64,000 nt of DNA from JANYJZ01 sp964523395 (lineage in GTDB: Bacteria; Bacteroidota; Ignavibacteria; UBA10030; SZUA-254). A program made the translations under genes and the position numbers. The stretch spans positions 62,001 through 126,000 of the forward strand of contig CAZFXS010000007.1 in the NCBI GenBank assembly GCA_964523395.1, given 5' to 3'. Positions 34,581 to 42,955 of this stretch are shown piece by piece. The notes beneath the pieces are model-generated. The model was not told where the DNA came from and searched no databases. It worked only from the letters and a program-made list of their open reading frames with translations. Numbering within the stretch: the first letter of the stretch is position 1; every line of letters starts with the position of its first letter.

Positions 34581-35450
34581 TTAAAAAATCCATCTGTAAC
34601 CCAGCACGACTGTAACGATTACATGTGCTGCGAGCGTCAGGAACATGATGATAGCAAACGGTAAATGAATAGCATGCCAGTAGAAAAAGAAACGCTCAAC
34701 CTGTCCGAGTGCTATTGATTTCTGGATAAGGGAAGTACGCAGTGATGCAGCGCTTGTTAAATCATGCATCACATCTTTGGAAATATTGCTTTGTGAAAGG
34801 AAAAGCCGGATGGCGCGTTTTACCTGAGAGCGTATACGTTCGAGGCGGATTATTGTCGTAATGGACTCACTCATTGTTTTAGGTGCGGGAATGCCGGTAA
34901 ATGCGTTATCGATTAATTTAATAATTGTTGTCCCAACGGCTTTGTTCTGAAGTTTCATTTCAATGGATTTTACTTCTGATTGAATCTCCTCAAGAGTCAG
35001 TTCACTGCCGTTCATTTTCCTGGGGATCTGCGCGTAAAGGTATTTGCCTATGACACCGCTTGCTACCACCGAGAGCATTGTCCACAATGACACCGCCGCG
35101 ATTCCTCCGGCCTTAAATGTTGTATGGTAAATGATTAAAAGCGGGCCGACAAGACAGAGGAAAATATGAAATTCAAGCCAATAGCTCAGCTTTCCGATAT
35201 CTCGCAGAGCCTTAACACGTTTACGCGTGGAGTACGTTGAGACACCGATGAAAATCATGAGGCTTCCCAGAATGCCAAGACCGTGACTGTACACACCGGA
35301 TGGCTTCATTATGCGGTAATCATTACGAAAGGGACGGCTCTCGGCGGGTGTGAGATAGTAATCCCAGCCCTTCACAGCAGGAGCCAGCAACGCGAAGCCT
35401 CCGACCATAAACAAAAATACAACGAATATCTGATGTGAAACTGATTTCAT
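34581..35450 (-). CDS. Membrane b-type cytochrome-like protein, first gene of the multiheme operon
   Basis: The ATG at 35448-35450 is preferred over a TTG two codons earlier. The protein of about 289 residues has some five membrane helices. Candidate heme ligands are His in the second (YSHGLGILG), two His 13 residues apart in the third (EFHIFLCLVGPLLIIYH), and His at both ends of the last (YWHAIHLPF and LAAHVIVT). Paired histidines across two helices are what cytochrome b561-like di-heme proteins use. About 90 polar, charged residues separate helices four and five. It would oxidise quinol and reduce the 20-heme partner (inference). I cannot place it in a named family with certainty. Confidence 0.75.
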   Translation of the reverse strand: MKSVSHQIFVVFLFMVGGFALLAPAVKGWDYYLTPAESRPFRNDYRIMKPSGVYSHGLGILGSLMIFIGVSTYSTRKRVKALRDIGKLSYWLEFHIFLCLVGPLLIIYHTTFKAGGIAAVSLWTMLSVVASGVIGKYLYAQIPRKMNGSELTLEEIQSEVKSIEMKLQNKAVGTTIIKLIDNAFTGIPAPKTMSESITTIIRLERIRSQVKRAIRLFLSQSNISKDVMHDLTSAASLRTSLIQKSIALGQVERFFFYWHAIHLPFAIIMFLTLAAHVIVTVVLGYRWIF

Positions 35451-35480
35451 TGTCAAGTATAAAAAAAACCCTGAGGTGTT

Positions 35481-35506
35481 ACATCAAACTCCAAATTACA
35501 TTTGAT
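35481..35506 (-). promoter_or_regulatory. Inverted repeat, possible operator of the multiheme operon
   Basis: CATCAAA (35481-35487) and TTTGATG (35500-35506) form a 7-bp inverted repeat with a 12-base spacer. It touches the -10 box of the candidate promoter, where a regulator or an RNA hairpin in the leader could act. It matches no regulator site that I know. Confidence 0.35.
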
Positions 35507-35534
35507 GAAATATGATGTTTCTTGGGTATGTTCA
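35506..35534 (-). promoter_or_regulatory. Candidate promoter of the multiheme operon
   Basis: On the minus strand, TTGAAC (35529-35534), a 17-base spacer, and TATTTC (35506-35511). It lies about 55 bases before the first cytochrome gene, in the gap after ackA. Confidence 0.45.
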
Positions 35535-35623
35535 AATTAAAATGTGTTTGTCGACACTATCTCAATTCAAAAAGTACCTTATTCCTTTCATTAATCAGGG
35601 TGTAGAAAAATCCAACACTGCTT

Positions 35624-36871
35624 TTACCATCGTCTCGGTGCGTTCTTTACTGTTCGTACAGTATCTCTGGCGATAAGTAACTCTTCATTTGTCGGTATCA
35701 CAAATCCTTTTATTTTGGAGTCAACTGTTGTTATTTCTCCCTCTTTTCCATTGGTCAGCGCAGTATTTTTATTGATGTCGAGTTTCAATCCCATCCAGGA
35801 GAGTCCGTTGCAGATGCGCTCCCGGATGACAGCGCTGTTTTCCCCAATACCGCCGGTAAAGACAATAGCATCGGCGCCGCCCATTTCGGCGAGATACGCA
35901 CCGATGTATTTTTTCACCCGCGTGCAGAACATTGTTATGGCAAGCCGGGCACGGCGATCATCATGTTCTTTTTCTTCCGCAAGAAGTTCGCGCATGTCAT
36001 TTGTCAATCCTGAGATACCGAGGAGACCCGATTGTTTGTTCAGCACTGTATCGATTTCGGGAATAGACATTCCTTCTTTATGATGTATATATTCTATGAT
36101 AGAGGGATCGAGATCACCGCCTCTTGTGCCCATCACCAAACCTTCCAGCGGAGTGAATCCCATTGATGTGTCAAGCGAATCGCCCTTTTGGATTGCGCAC
36201 GCTGAGCACCCGTTGCCAAGATGAAGTGTGATAATATTGACCTTCTCACGTTCGATGTTCATAATCTGACGATACCGGTATGCGACATACCGATGTGATG
36301 TGCCGTGAAATCCATACCGACGGATTTTATGCCTGCGATAGAACTGATACGGTATCGCGTATAAATACGATGTTTCGGGCATAGTGGAATGAAATGCCGT
36401 ATCGAACACCGCGACCTGCGGGATACCGGGTCCGAAGAGGTCTCTGGCAGCGATGATTCCTTTCAGGTTTGCGGGGTTATGAAGAGGCGCAAGGTCAATA
36501 CTGTCCTCGATTTCTTCGATAACTTGTTCATCGATTTTGACAGAAACGGTAAATTTCTCTCCGCCATGCACAACCCGATGCCCGATGGCATGGATATCTG
36601 CAAGTGAATTGATGTCATGAATTTTTGAGTCAGTGGAAATAATCCATCTGATCACATAATCTATCGCTGCACGATGATCACGAAGAGGCGCGGCAAGGCG
36701 CAGTTTAGGTTGTCCCGTGGCTTGAAGGGAAATCAATGATTGACTGCCGACTCTTTCAATGACTCCTGATGCCAGTAGTTTATCACCATTGGCTTTGATG
36801 AGGTCTAAATCGGTTTCAATTATCTGAAATTTAACGGAAGAGGAGCCGCAGTTTAAGACGAGAATATTCAT
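35624..36871 (-). CDS. ackA: Acetate kinase
   Basis: This 415-residue enzyme transfers phosphate between acetyl phosphate and ADP, making ATP and acetate. The ASKHA-fold motifs are clear: NILVLNCGSSSVKFQI at the N-terminus, GHRVVHGG near residue 95, the HLGNGCSACAI phosphate region near 210, and a C-terminal VFTGGIGENSAVIRERI. Length is slightly above the usual 400. No phosphotransacetylase gene is in the window. It lies on the same strand as, and 173 bases before, the multiheme operon. Acetate production with electron export would fit a fermenting or metal-reducing lifestyle. Confidence 0.95.
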   Translation of the reverse strand: MNILVLNCGSSSVKFQIIETDLDLIKANGDKLLASGVIERVGSQSLISLQATGQPKLRLAAPLRDHRAAIDYVIRWIISTDSKIHDINSLADIHAIGHRVVHGGEKFTVSVKIDEQVIEEIEDSIDLAPLHNPANLKGIIAARDLFGPGIPQVAVFDTAFHSTMPETSYLYAIPYQFYRRHKIRRYGFHGTSHRYVAYRYRQIMNIEREKVNIITLHLGNGCSACAIQKGDSLDTSMGFTPLEGLVMGTRGGDLDPSIIEYIHHKEGMSIPEIDTVLNKQSGLLGISGLTNDMRELLAEEKEHDDRRARLAITMFCTRVKKYIGAYLAEMGGADAIVFTGGIGENSAVIRERICNGLSWMGLKLDINKNTALTNGKEGEITTVDSKIKGFVIPTNEELLIARDTVRTVKNAPRRW

Positions 36872-36993
36872 ATGTGAAGGGTTAACATTAAAGTCAGTAA
36901 TTGCCGCTTTTTCACAAACATCACTTTGCAGGCGAAGTAATGTTTTTCAATCAAACCGTACCGAAAGATAAGAAAAAATTAGATGGAATGCAT

Positions 36994-37021
36994 TTGAATA
37001 TAGAGCGAATGTTCGTATATT
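36994..37021 (+). promoter_or_regulatory. Possible sigma-70-type promoter for the pspC gene
   Basis: TTGAAT (36994-36999), a 16-base spacer, TATATT (37016-37021), ending 25 bases before the pspC ATG. Confidence 0.45.
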
Positions 37022-37046
37022 TGGTCTGTTAATTTTTGAGTCCAAC

Positions 37047-37232
37047 ATGACCCGCTTGTACCGTTCTCAAACGAATAAGAAAATTGCCGGCATCTGCGGC
37101 GGCATCGGTGAAGCCATGGATGTCGATCCGACGATTGTCAGGTTGGTGACTGTTATTCTCGGTGTTGTTACCGGATTTGTTCCGGTAGGTATCGGATATC
37201 TTATCGCCTGGGCAATCGTTCCGGAACGGTGA
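37047..37232 (+). CDS. PspC-domain membrane protein
   Basis: This 61-residue protein is a complete stand-alone PspC domain: LYRSQTNKKIAGICGGIGEA at the N-terminus, then DPTIVRLVTVIL and a membrane helix ending in AWAIVPER. PspC domains occur in envelope-stress and membrane-associated regulators; a single-domain form of this size is common in the FCB group, with no proven role. A possible promoter precedes it, and a 44-residue membrane protein gene follows 39 bases downstream. Confidence 0.9.
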   Translation: MTRLYRSQTNKKIAGICGGIGEAMDVDPTIVRLVTVILGVVTGFVPVGIGYLIAWAIVPER

Positions 37233-37271
37233 AGAAGTGAAGAGAGTAAATCTGGTAAAGTTGAAACAAGC

Positions 37272-37406
37272 ATGAAAACATTGTTAAAGGTTCTCACGTT
37301 TCCCATCTGGTTTCCTGTAAAACTTCTTTGGTATATCTCGAAGGTTCTCGCGTTCATTTTTATGTTCATTATTGTGATTATCGTTTTAATCTTCATCTTC
37401 TTATAG
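37272..37406 (+). CDS. Small single-helix membrane protein (44 residues)
   Basis: ATG at 37272 to TAG at 37404-37406. The sequence starts MKTLLKVLTFPIWFPVKL and continues with a long hydrophobic run rich in Ile, Phe and Val to the end. Basic residues lie only in the N-terminal half, so the N-terminus is probably cytoplasmic. It lies just after the pspC gene on the same strand, and the pair may act together at the membrane. There is no strong Shine-Dalgarno sequence. I recognise no family; the amphipathic start and uniform hydrophobic end argue for a real gene rather than chance. Confidence 0.55.
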   Translation: MKTLLKVLTFPIWFPVKLLWYISKVLAFIFMFIIVIIVLIFIFL

Positions 37407-37443
37407 AATCCGCAATTTAAAACATCGAATAAGGAATTTAGTA

Positions 37444-38877
37444 ATGTCTCAGATTAATCGCTTCGGTTTGTTGCTTGCCGTGTCGTTAAGTGTGCTAACG
37501 ATTGTGTCACAGGCACAACAGTATGGTCGTTTCTTTTCTGATAAAACGATGAGGGTGGATTATTATCATACAGGCACAAAAGGAACTGAGACGATCAGTC
37601 TCGATAAAGTGTATGATGAAGGCCTGTGGCCCGGTAGCCGACGAAATCTTGTTGATACATTAAATCTCGGCGAATATATGGTGAATGTTTATGACCGCGG
37701 AACCGCAATGCTAATATTCTCACGCGGCTTCTCGTCTATGTTTAATGAGTGGCAAAGTACCGACGAAGCGCTTGCCGGAATTTACCGCACGTTCCATGAA
37801 ACCGTCAGAGTGCCGATGCCTCTTCGGTCAGTTCAACTCGTGATAAGCCGACGTGACAAGAAAATGGATTTTCATGAAGTATTCTCAACCGTGATTGACC
37901 CGAATAACTCAACTGAAGTTAATAAAGAGCGGCGATTATCTCGTTATAATGTTGTCGCGCTTGACAAGAACGGGCCGTCAACAGAAAAAGTCGACATTCT
38001 TATCCTCGGCGACGGATACCGGAAAGAGGATATGGATAAATTCCGGAAGGACGCAAAACATTTTAACGATGTATTGTTTTCGACTGCGCCCTTCAAGCAA
38101 AGAAAAAACGATTTTAATGTCTGGACTATTGAAGTTGCTTCTCAGGATTCTGGTATCGATAAGCCCGACAAAAATATCTGGAAAAATACCGCGCTTGGAA
38201 CGATGTACAACACCTTCGGTTCGGCACGATATGTATTAACAGAAGAGAATCGCGCTCTTCGCGATATCGCCGGAACGGCACCGTATGATTTTCTCCTTAT
38301 CCTTGTGAACGATAACCGATACGGAGGAGGCGGAATTTACAATCTCTATACCACATGCTATGCCATAACAGATGCACCGGGGAAAGAGTGGCAAATGGAT
38401 TATGTGTATGTTCATGAGTTTGGTCATTCATTTGGCGGACTCGGTGATGAGTATTATTCTTCCCAGGTTTCTTACAACGATTTTTACCAAAAAGGTGTAG
38501 AGCCGTGGGAACCGAACCTTACTGCTCTGACTGATAAAAAGAATATCAAGTGGAAAAGTTTTATGAAAGACGGGACTCCGCTTCCGACAACCTGGGATAA
38601 ATCCGCGTACGACAGCCTTGGAAGGGAACGGTCAAAACTTGACCGGCTTGCTCCGGATTACTATGCTAAACGCGAGCCGCTATATCAGGCTGAACAAAAA
38701 ATATTGAAGACGGCGCAATACGCCGGTCTTGTCGGCGCTTTCGAAGGGGCCGGTTATGTGTCTGAAGGTATTTATCGGCCGGCAGTTGATTGCCGGATGT
38801 TCTCGCTCAGCCTCGTCGATTTCGATCCGGTATGTTCTGCCGCCATTAACCGTGTCATTGATTTTTATTCCAAATAA
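37444..38877 (+). CDS. M64-family (IgA-peptidase-type) zinc metalloprotease, exported
   Basis: This 477-residue protein has a signal peptide (about 1-24, ending near VSQAQ) and an N-terminal beta domain typical of M64 proteins. The catalytic domain starts near VDILILGDGY (about residue 181). The zinc site HEFGHSFGGLGDEYY lies near residue 322, with two His ligands, the catalytic Glu and a downstream Asp. M64 enzymes include a Clostridium IgA protease; in free-living FCB bacteria they are probably general secreted proteases. An M14 carboxypeptidase gene starts 4 bases after its stop, so they are cotranscribed. Confidence 0.9.
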   Translation: MSQINRFGLLLAVSLSVLTIVSQAQQYGRFFSDKTMRVDYYHTGTKGTETISLDKVYDEGLWPGSRRNLVDTLNLGEYMVNVYDRGTAMLIFSRGFSSMFNEWQSTDEALAGIYRTFHETVRVPMPLRSVQLVISRRDKKMDFHEVFSTVIDPNNSTEVNKERRLSRYNVVALDKNGPSTEKVDILILGDGYRKEDMDKFRKDAKHFNDVLFSTAPFKQRKNDFNVWTIEVASQDSGIDKPDKNIWKNTALGTMYNTFGSARYVLTEENRALRDIAGTAPYDFLLILVNDNRYGGGGIYNLYTTCYAITDAPGKEWQMDYVYVHEFGHSFGGLGDEYYSSQVSYNDFYQKGVEPWEPNLTALTDKKNIKWKSFMKDGTPLPTTWDKSAYDSLGRERSKLDRLAPDYYAKREPLYQAEQKILKTAQYAGLVGAFEGAGYVSEGIYRPAVDCRMFSLSLVDFDPVCSAAINRVIDFYSK

Positions 38878-38881
38878 GTTT

Positions 38882-40663
38882 GTGCTCAAGAGAATCGTTC
38901 TCATACTGTTTTTCCTGAATCCGCTGTTACTGTATTCACAGCCCGTACCAAAATCCTGGCTGACGTATTACGAACGAAGCGGATATACAAAGACGCCGCG
39001 GTACGGGGAAACCATGGAGTATTGCCGGCGCCTAGAAAAAGCCTCTCCGTGGATTTCGGTAACCAGTTTTGGAAGGAGTCCGGAGGGAAGAGACCTTCCG
39101 CTGGTGATTGCGTCAAAAGACCGCGCATTCACACCGGGCACGGCATCCAAAACCGGCAAGGCCATTCTTCTGATCCAGAACGGAATTCATTCCGGAGAGA
39201 TTGACGGGAAGGATGCGTGTCTCATGCTTCTTCGCGATATAGCAATTACAAAGAAGAAAGCATCACTACTGGATCATGTCATCCTGGTGATTATTCCGAT
39301 TTACAATGTCGATGGCCATGAACGTTTTGGCAAATTTAACCGCATCAACCAAAACGGTCCGGAAGAAATGGGTTGGAGGGTGACCGCGCAAAACCTCAAT
39401 TTGAATCGTGACTATGTGAAAGCCGATGCGCCTGAAACACAGGCATGGCTCCGTTTATTCAACTCATGGATGCCGGATTTCTTTATCGATGCTCATGTCA
39501 CTGACGGCGCGGATTTTCAGCATGTTCTCACTTATTCGATAGAAATGCATGAGAACGTCGCTCAGCCTGTCCGTTCATGGATAAAGGAAAAATATGTTCC
39601 GTCAGTTATCCCTAAGCTTACGCACGATGGAGTAACTGCAATACCATATATTTTCCTTCGCGATGAAAAAGCTCCCACGAAGGGTATCTATGGTGGTACG
39701 GCACCCCCCAGATTTTCCACCATCTACTCAACTCTGCATAACCGTCCCGGCCTTCTCATCGAAACACACATGATGAAAGATTATCGTTCGCGTGTCGACG
39801 CAACATATCGTATGATTGCAGGAACCATTGAATTGCTCAACAAGGAATACCGCTCCCTCCGTGAGGCTATCACCAATGCGGACAATCAAACAGCACAACA
39901 ACTTGAAAATCCTTTTCCTCTGACGTTTGATGTTGTTGATGTTCCGAATGAAACAGTCCGATACATGGGGTTCAAGCAGAAGAATGAACAGAGTGAAATC
40001 TCAAATAAGAATCGTGTTATTTATTCCAAGGAGCCGTTCGAAGCTGATGTTCCCCGTTACGACAGTGTTAAGGTCGTTAAGTCTGTAGCACCTCCAGTCG
40101 CATATCTGATTCCTCCGCAGTGGCAGGAAGTTATTGCTCGACTTAAACTGCACGGCGTAAAACTTGAGCGACTCAAGGGACCGCTTGAAACGGAAGTTGA
40201 ATCTTACAGATTTGCGGATGCGAAATGGCAGGAGCATCCATTTGAAGGACGGCATCCCGTACGATATACAACAACAGTCGTAAAAGAAAAACGCATATTC
40301 TCAAAAGGAACCATTGTCGTTCGTATGAATCAGCGTGCCGCGCGGGTTGCTCTTCATACGCTTGAACCGGATGCGCCGGATGCGTTTGCGGCATGGGGAT
40401 TTTTTGACGCGGTGTTTGAACAAAAAGAATATGCCGAAGACTACGTCATGGAAACAATGGCAAGGGAAATGCTTGCCACAGATGCAACCCTGAACCGGGA
40501 ATTCGAATCAAAACTACAATCTGACAGTTCGTTCGCGCGCGATCCATCGGCCCGGCTTAATTTCTTTTATCAACGGTCACCGTACTGGGATACGCAAATG
40601 AATGTCTATCCTGTCGCGCGGCTTGTCCAAAATATTTCTCTATCAACGGAACCAATCAAGTAA
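38882..40663 (+). CDS. M14-family zinc carboxypeptidase, exported
   Basis: The best start is the GTG at 38882, which begins a signal peptide (LKRIVLILFFLNPLLLYSQ); the frame opens earlier, inside the M64 gene. The protein has about 593 residues. The M14 zinc site is seen in IHSGEIDGKD (His and Glu near 103-106) and in DAHVTDG (His near 204). The catalytic Glu probably lies in LIETHMMKDY near 293. The C-terminal half, about 350-593, is an extra domain of mostly beta character. M14 enzymes remove C-terminal residues from peptides. It is coupled to the M64 gene upstream, and the S9 peptidase gene follows. Confidence 0.88.
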   Translation: MLKRIVLILFFLNPLLLYSQPVPKSWLTYYERSGYTKTPRYGETMEYCRRLEKASPWISVTSFGRSPEGRDLPLVIASKDRAFTPGTASKTGKAILLIQNGIHSGEIDGKDACLMLLRDIAITKKKASLLDHVILVIIPIYNVDGHERFGKFNRINQNGPEEMGWRVTAQNLNLNRDYVKADAPETQAWLRLFNSWMPDFFIDAHVTDGADFQHVLTYSIEMHENVAQPVRSWIKEKYVPSVIPKLTHDGVTAIPYIFLRDEKAPTKGIYGGTAPPRFSTIYSTLHNRPGLLIETHMMKDYRSRVDATYRMIAGTIELLNKEYRSLREAITNADNQTAQQLENPFPLTFDVVDVPNETVRYMGFKQKNEQSEISNKNRVIYSKEPFEADVPRYDSVKVVKSVAPPVAYLIPPQWQEVIARLKLHGVKLERLKGPLETEVESYRFADAKWQEHPFEGRHPVRYTTTVVKEKRIFSKGTIVVRMNQRAARVALHTLEPDAPDAFAAWGFFDAVFEQKEYAEDYVMETMAREMLATDATLNREFESKLQSDSSFARDPSARLNFFYQRSPYWDTQMNVYPVARLVQNISLSTEPIK

Positions 40664-40699
40664 CGTATTTTTCCTTCAATTCTTTAAAGGAACAATAAG

Positions 40700-42937
40700 A
40701 TGCTGAAAACAGAACGGTTTGTAACAGGGACGGTTATTGCAGTTATCATCAGCTGTTGTACTGTTTCATACGCACAACAGAAAAAAATCATAACGCCCGA
40801 AATGGCTTTCAAAACACCCGCCCCGGTACTGACAAAACAGCTTCCGAACATTTCAGGATGGCTTGATGACAAAAAGTACCTTCTTTCAAAGAAGAAGGAG
40901 GGAGAGGAAAAACCGACAACGATTATTATTGACGCAGGCAACGGAAAAGAAACAGGAGAAAAAAAGCCCGATGTGAACTGGGATGAATTTAAAGGTGTGG
41001 TCGCTGAAGGTTTCACTGCTTCCAGGCCACTTCTCTCAACCAAAGAAAATACGAAACACATTTATGCAAAGGAAAATGATCTTTATTTGCTGGATTCAAA
41101 GAAAAAAGATTTCAAACGCGTAACAAATTCTCCTTCTGAAGAGAAAAATCCCACTTTTTCGCCTGATGGAAATTGCCTCGCATATACCAGAGACAATAAT
41201 TTGTTTGCGCTTGACCTCACTACCGGAAAAGAAACTCAGTTTACAAATGATGCGAGTGATGTCGTGTATAACGGATGGGCGGCTTGGGTGTATTTCGAAG
41301 AAATTTTTGGCCGGCCGACACGTTATCGGGCATTCTGGTGGTCGCCCAACAGCAAGGAAATTGCCTTCTACAGATTCGATGAAACAAATGTCCCGATGTT
41401 TCCGATTTACAATTCGGACGGACATCACGGAACACTCGAGCGGACACGCTATCCGAAAGCCGGAGATCCGAACCCGATGGTAAAATTCGGCGTGGCGAAT
41501 CTTGAAAGCGGAAAGGTTGTCTGGGCTGATTTCAATGAGAACGATGACCAATATTTCGGGACGCCATTCTGGACACCGGACGGAAAAGGACTCTGGACGC
41601 AGTGGATGAACCGTCTGCAGAATAATGTGAAGATTTATCAGATTAACCGCATCACCGGCGCCAAGAAAGAAATCTATGACGAGAAACAAAACTCATGGGT
41701 GGAGTGGTTAGATGACCTTCGTTTCCTAAAGAATGGCAGTGGGTTTATTATTAAAACGGATAAAGACGGATGGGCGCATTATTATCTGTACGATATGGAC
41801 GGTAAACTCAAAAATAAAATTACCGATGGGGAATGGACCGTCAACAATATCGAAGTGCTTGATGAAGATAATGGCTTGCTTTATTTTACCGCAAAAAAAG
41901 AAGCTTCAACCAGAACAGATTTGTATAAAGTCAGATTAAACGGAAAAAATCTTGAGCGGCTCACCTTCGGTAACTTTACCCATTCGGTGAGAGTTTCCCC
42001 CGGCGGTTCATATTTTATTACAACATATTCAAATGTCACTACGCCATCAAAAATGGCGCTTTGCAATAATCGCGGAAAAGTACTTCGTGAACTCGGTGAC
42101 ACCTGGCAGAAAGATCTTGATGAGTATGAACTTGCCAAGACAGAATTATTTACTATTCCTGTTTCCGGAGGATACAATCTTCCGGCGACTATAACACTTC
42201 CTCCCCAAATGGACAAAACCAAAAAGTACCCTGTGCTGATCAGTGTTTATGGCGGTCCGAATTCACAAAATGTTTCCGACGGTTGGAGATTGTCGATGCA
42301 GAATCAGGGGCTCGCGGCAGAAGGGCTCATTCAGTTTACTGTCGATCACCGCGGTTCCGGTCATTTTGGAAAAAAGGGCATGGCGCTGATGTACCGCAAC
42401 CTCGGCAAATGGGAAATGAGTGATTATAGCGAAGCAGTTGAATGGCTGAGAAAGCAGCCGTACGTTGATGCCGGTAAAATTTGCATCACCGGCGGCAGTT
42501 ACGGCGGATATGTCACTGCAATGGCACTGACCGCGGGCGCTGATTATTTTACACACGGTATCGCAAACTATTCTGTAACGGATTGGAAACTCTATGATAC
42601 ACATTATACCGAACGGTATATGAGTACACCTCAGGAAAACCCTGAAGGGTATGAGTTTGGCTCGGTGTTTACCCATGCCGGAAAATATAAAGGACTGCTC
42701 AGGATTGTTCATGGATCAACGGATGACAATGTTCATTTCCAGAATTCACTTCAGCTTGCGGATACGTTAGAGAATCTCGGAAAGCATTTTGAGTTTATGG
42801 TCTATCCGAATGAGCGTCATGGCTGGGGTCTGCCAAAGTCAGACCATTCAAGAATGGAATCCATACGTTTCTATTATAAGTATCTCCTCGAAAAGGAATT
42901 TCCGGAATCGTTGTTTGTTAAAAAATCTAAAACCTGA
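40700..42937 (+). CDS. S9B-family prolyl peptidase (dipeptidyl peptidase IV-like), exported
   Basis: This 745-residue protein begins with a signal peptide ending near VSYAQ. Residues about 45-480 form a beta-propeller with the DPP-IV-type Glu pair in YFEEIFGRPTRYRAFWWSPN, which holds the N-terminus of substrates. The alpha/beta-hydrolase domain carries Ser near 599 (GGSYGGY), Asp near 674 (HGSTDDNVH) and His near 705 (ERHGWG). DPP-IV enzymes cut dipeptides from the N-terminus after proline. With the M64 endopeptidase and M14 carboxypeptidase just upstream it could complete degradation of extracellular protein to dipeptides. Confidence 0.93.
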   Translation: MLKTERFVTGTVIAVIISCCTVSYAQQKKIITPEMAFKTPAPVLTKQLPNISGWLDDKKYLLSKKKEGEEKPTTIIIDAGNGKETGEKKPDVNWDEFKGVVAEGFTASRPLLSTKENTKHIYAKENDLYLLDSKKKDFKRVTNSPSEEKNPTFSPDGNCLAYTRDNNLFALDLTTGKETQFTNDASDVVYNGWAAWVYFEEIFGRPTRYRAFWWSPNSKEIAFYRFDETNVPMFPIYNSDGHHGTLERTRYPKAGDPNPMVKFGVANLESGKVVWADFNENDDQYFGTPFWTPDGKGLWTQWMNRLQNNVKIYQINRITGAKKEIYDEKQNSWVEWLDDLRFLKNGSGFIIKTDKDGWAHYYLYDMDGKLKNKITDGEWTVNNIEVLDEDNGLLYFTAKKEASTRTDLYKVRLNGKNLERLTFGNFTHSVRVSPGGSYFITTYSNVTTPSKMALCNNRGKVLRELGDTWQKDLDEYELAKTELFTIPVSGGYNLPATITLPPQMDKTKKYPVLISVYGGPNSQNVSDGWRLSMQNQGLAAEGLIQFTVDHRGSGHFGKKGMALMYRNLGKWEMSDYSEAVEWLRKQPYVDAGKICITGGSYGGYVTAMALTAGADYFTHGIANYSVTDWKLYDTHYTERYMSTPQENPEGYEFGSVFTHAGKYKGLLRIVHGSTDDNVHFQNSLQLADTLENLGKHFEFMVYPNERHGWGLPKSDHSRMESIRFYYKYLLEKEFPESLFVKKSKT

Positions 42938-42955
42938 TTTATTACTGCGGATATT

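Noticed and set aside
41096..41689. 197-codon frame opposite the S9 peptidase gene
   Set aside because: Shadow of the beta-propeller coding sequence.
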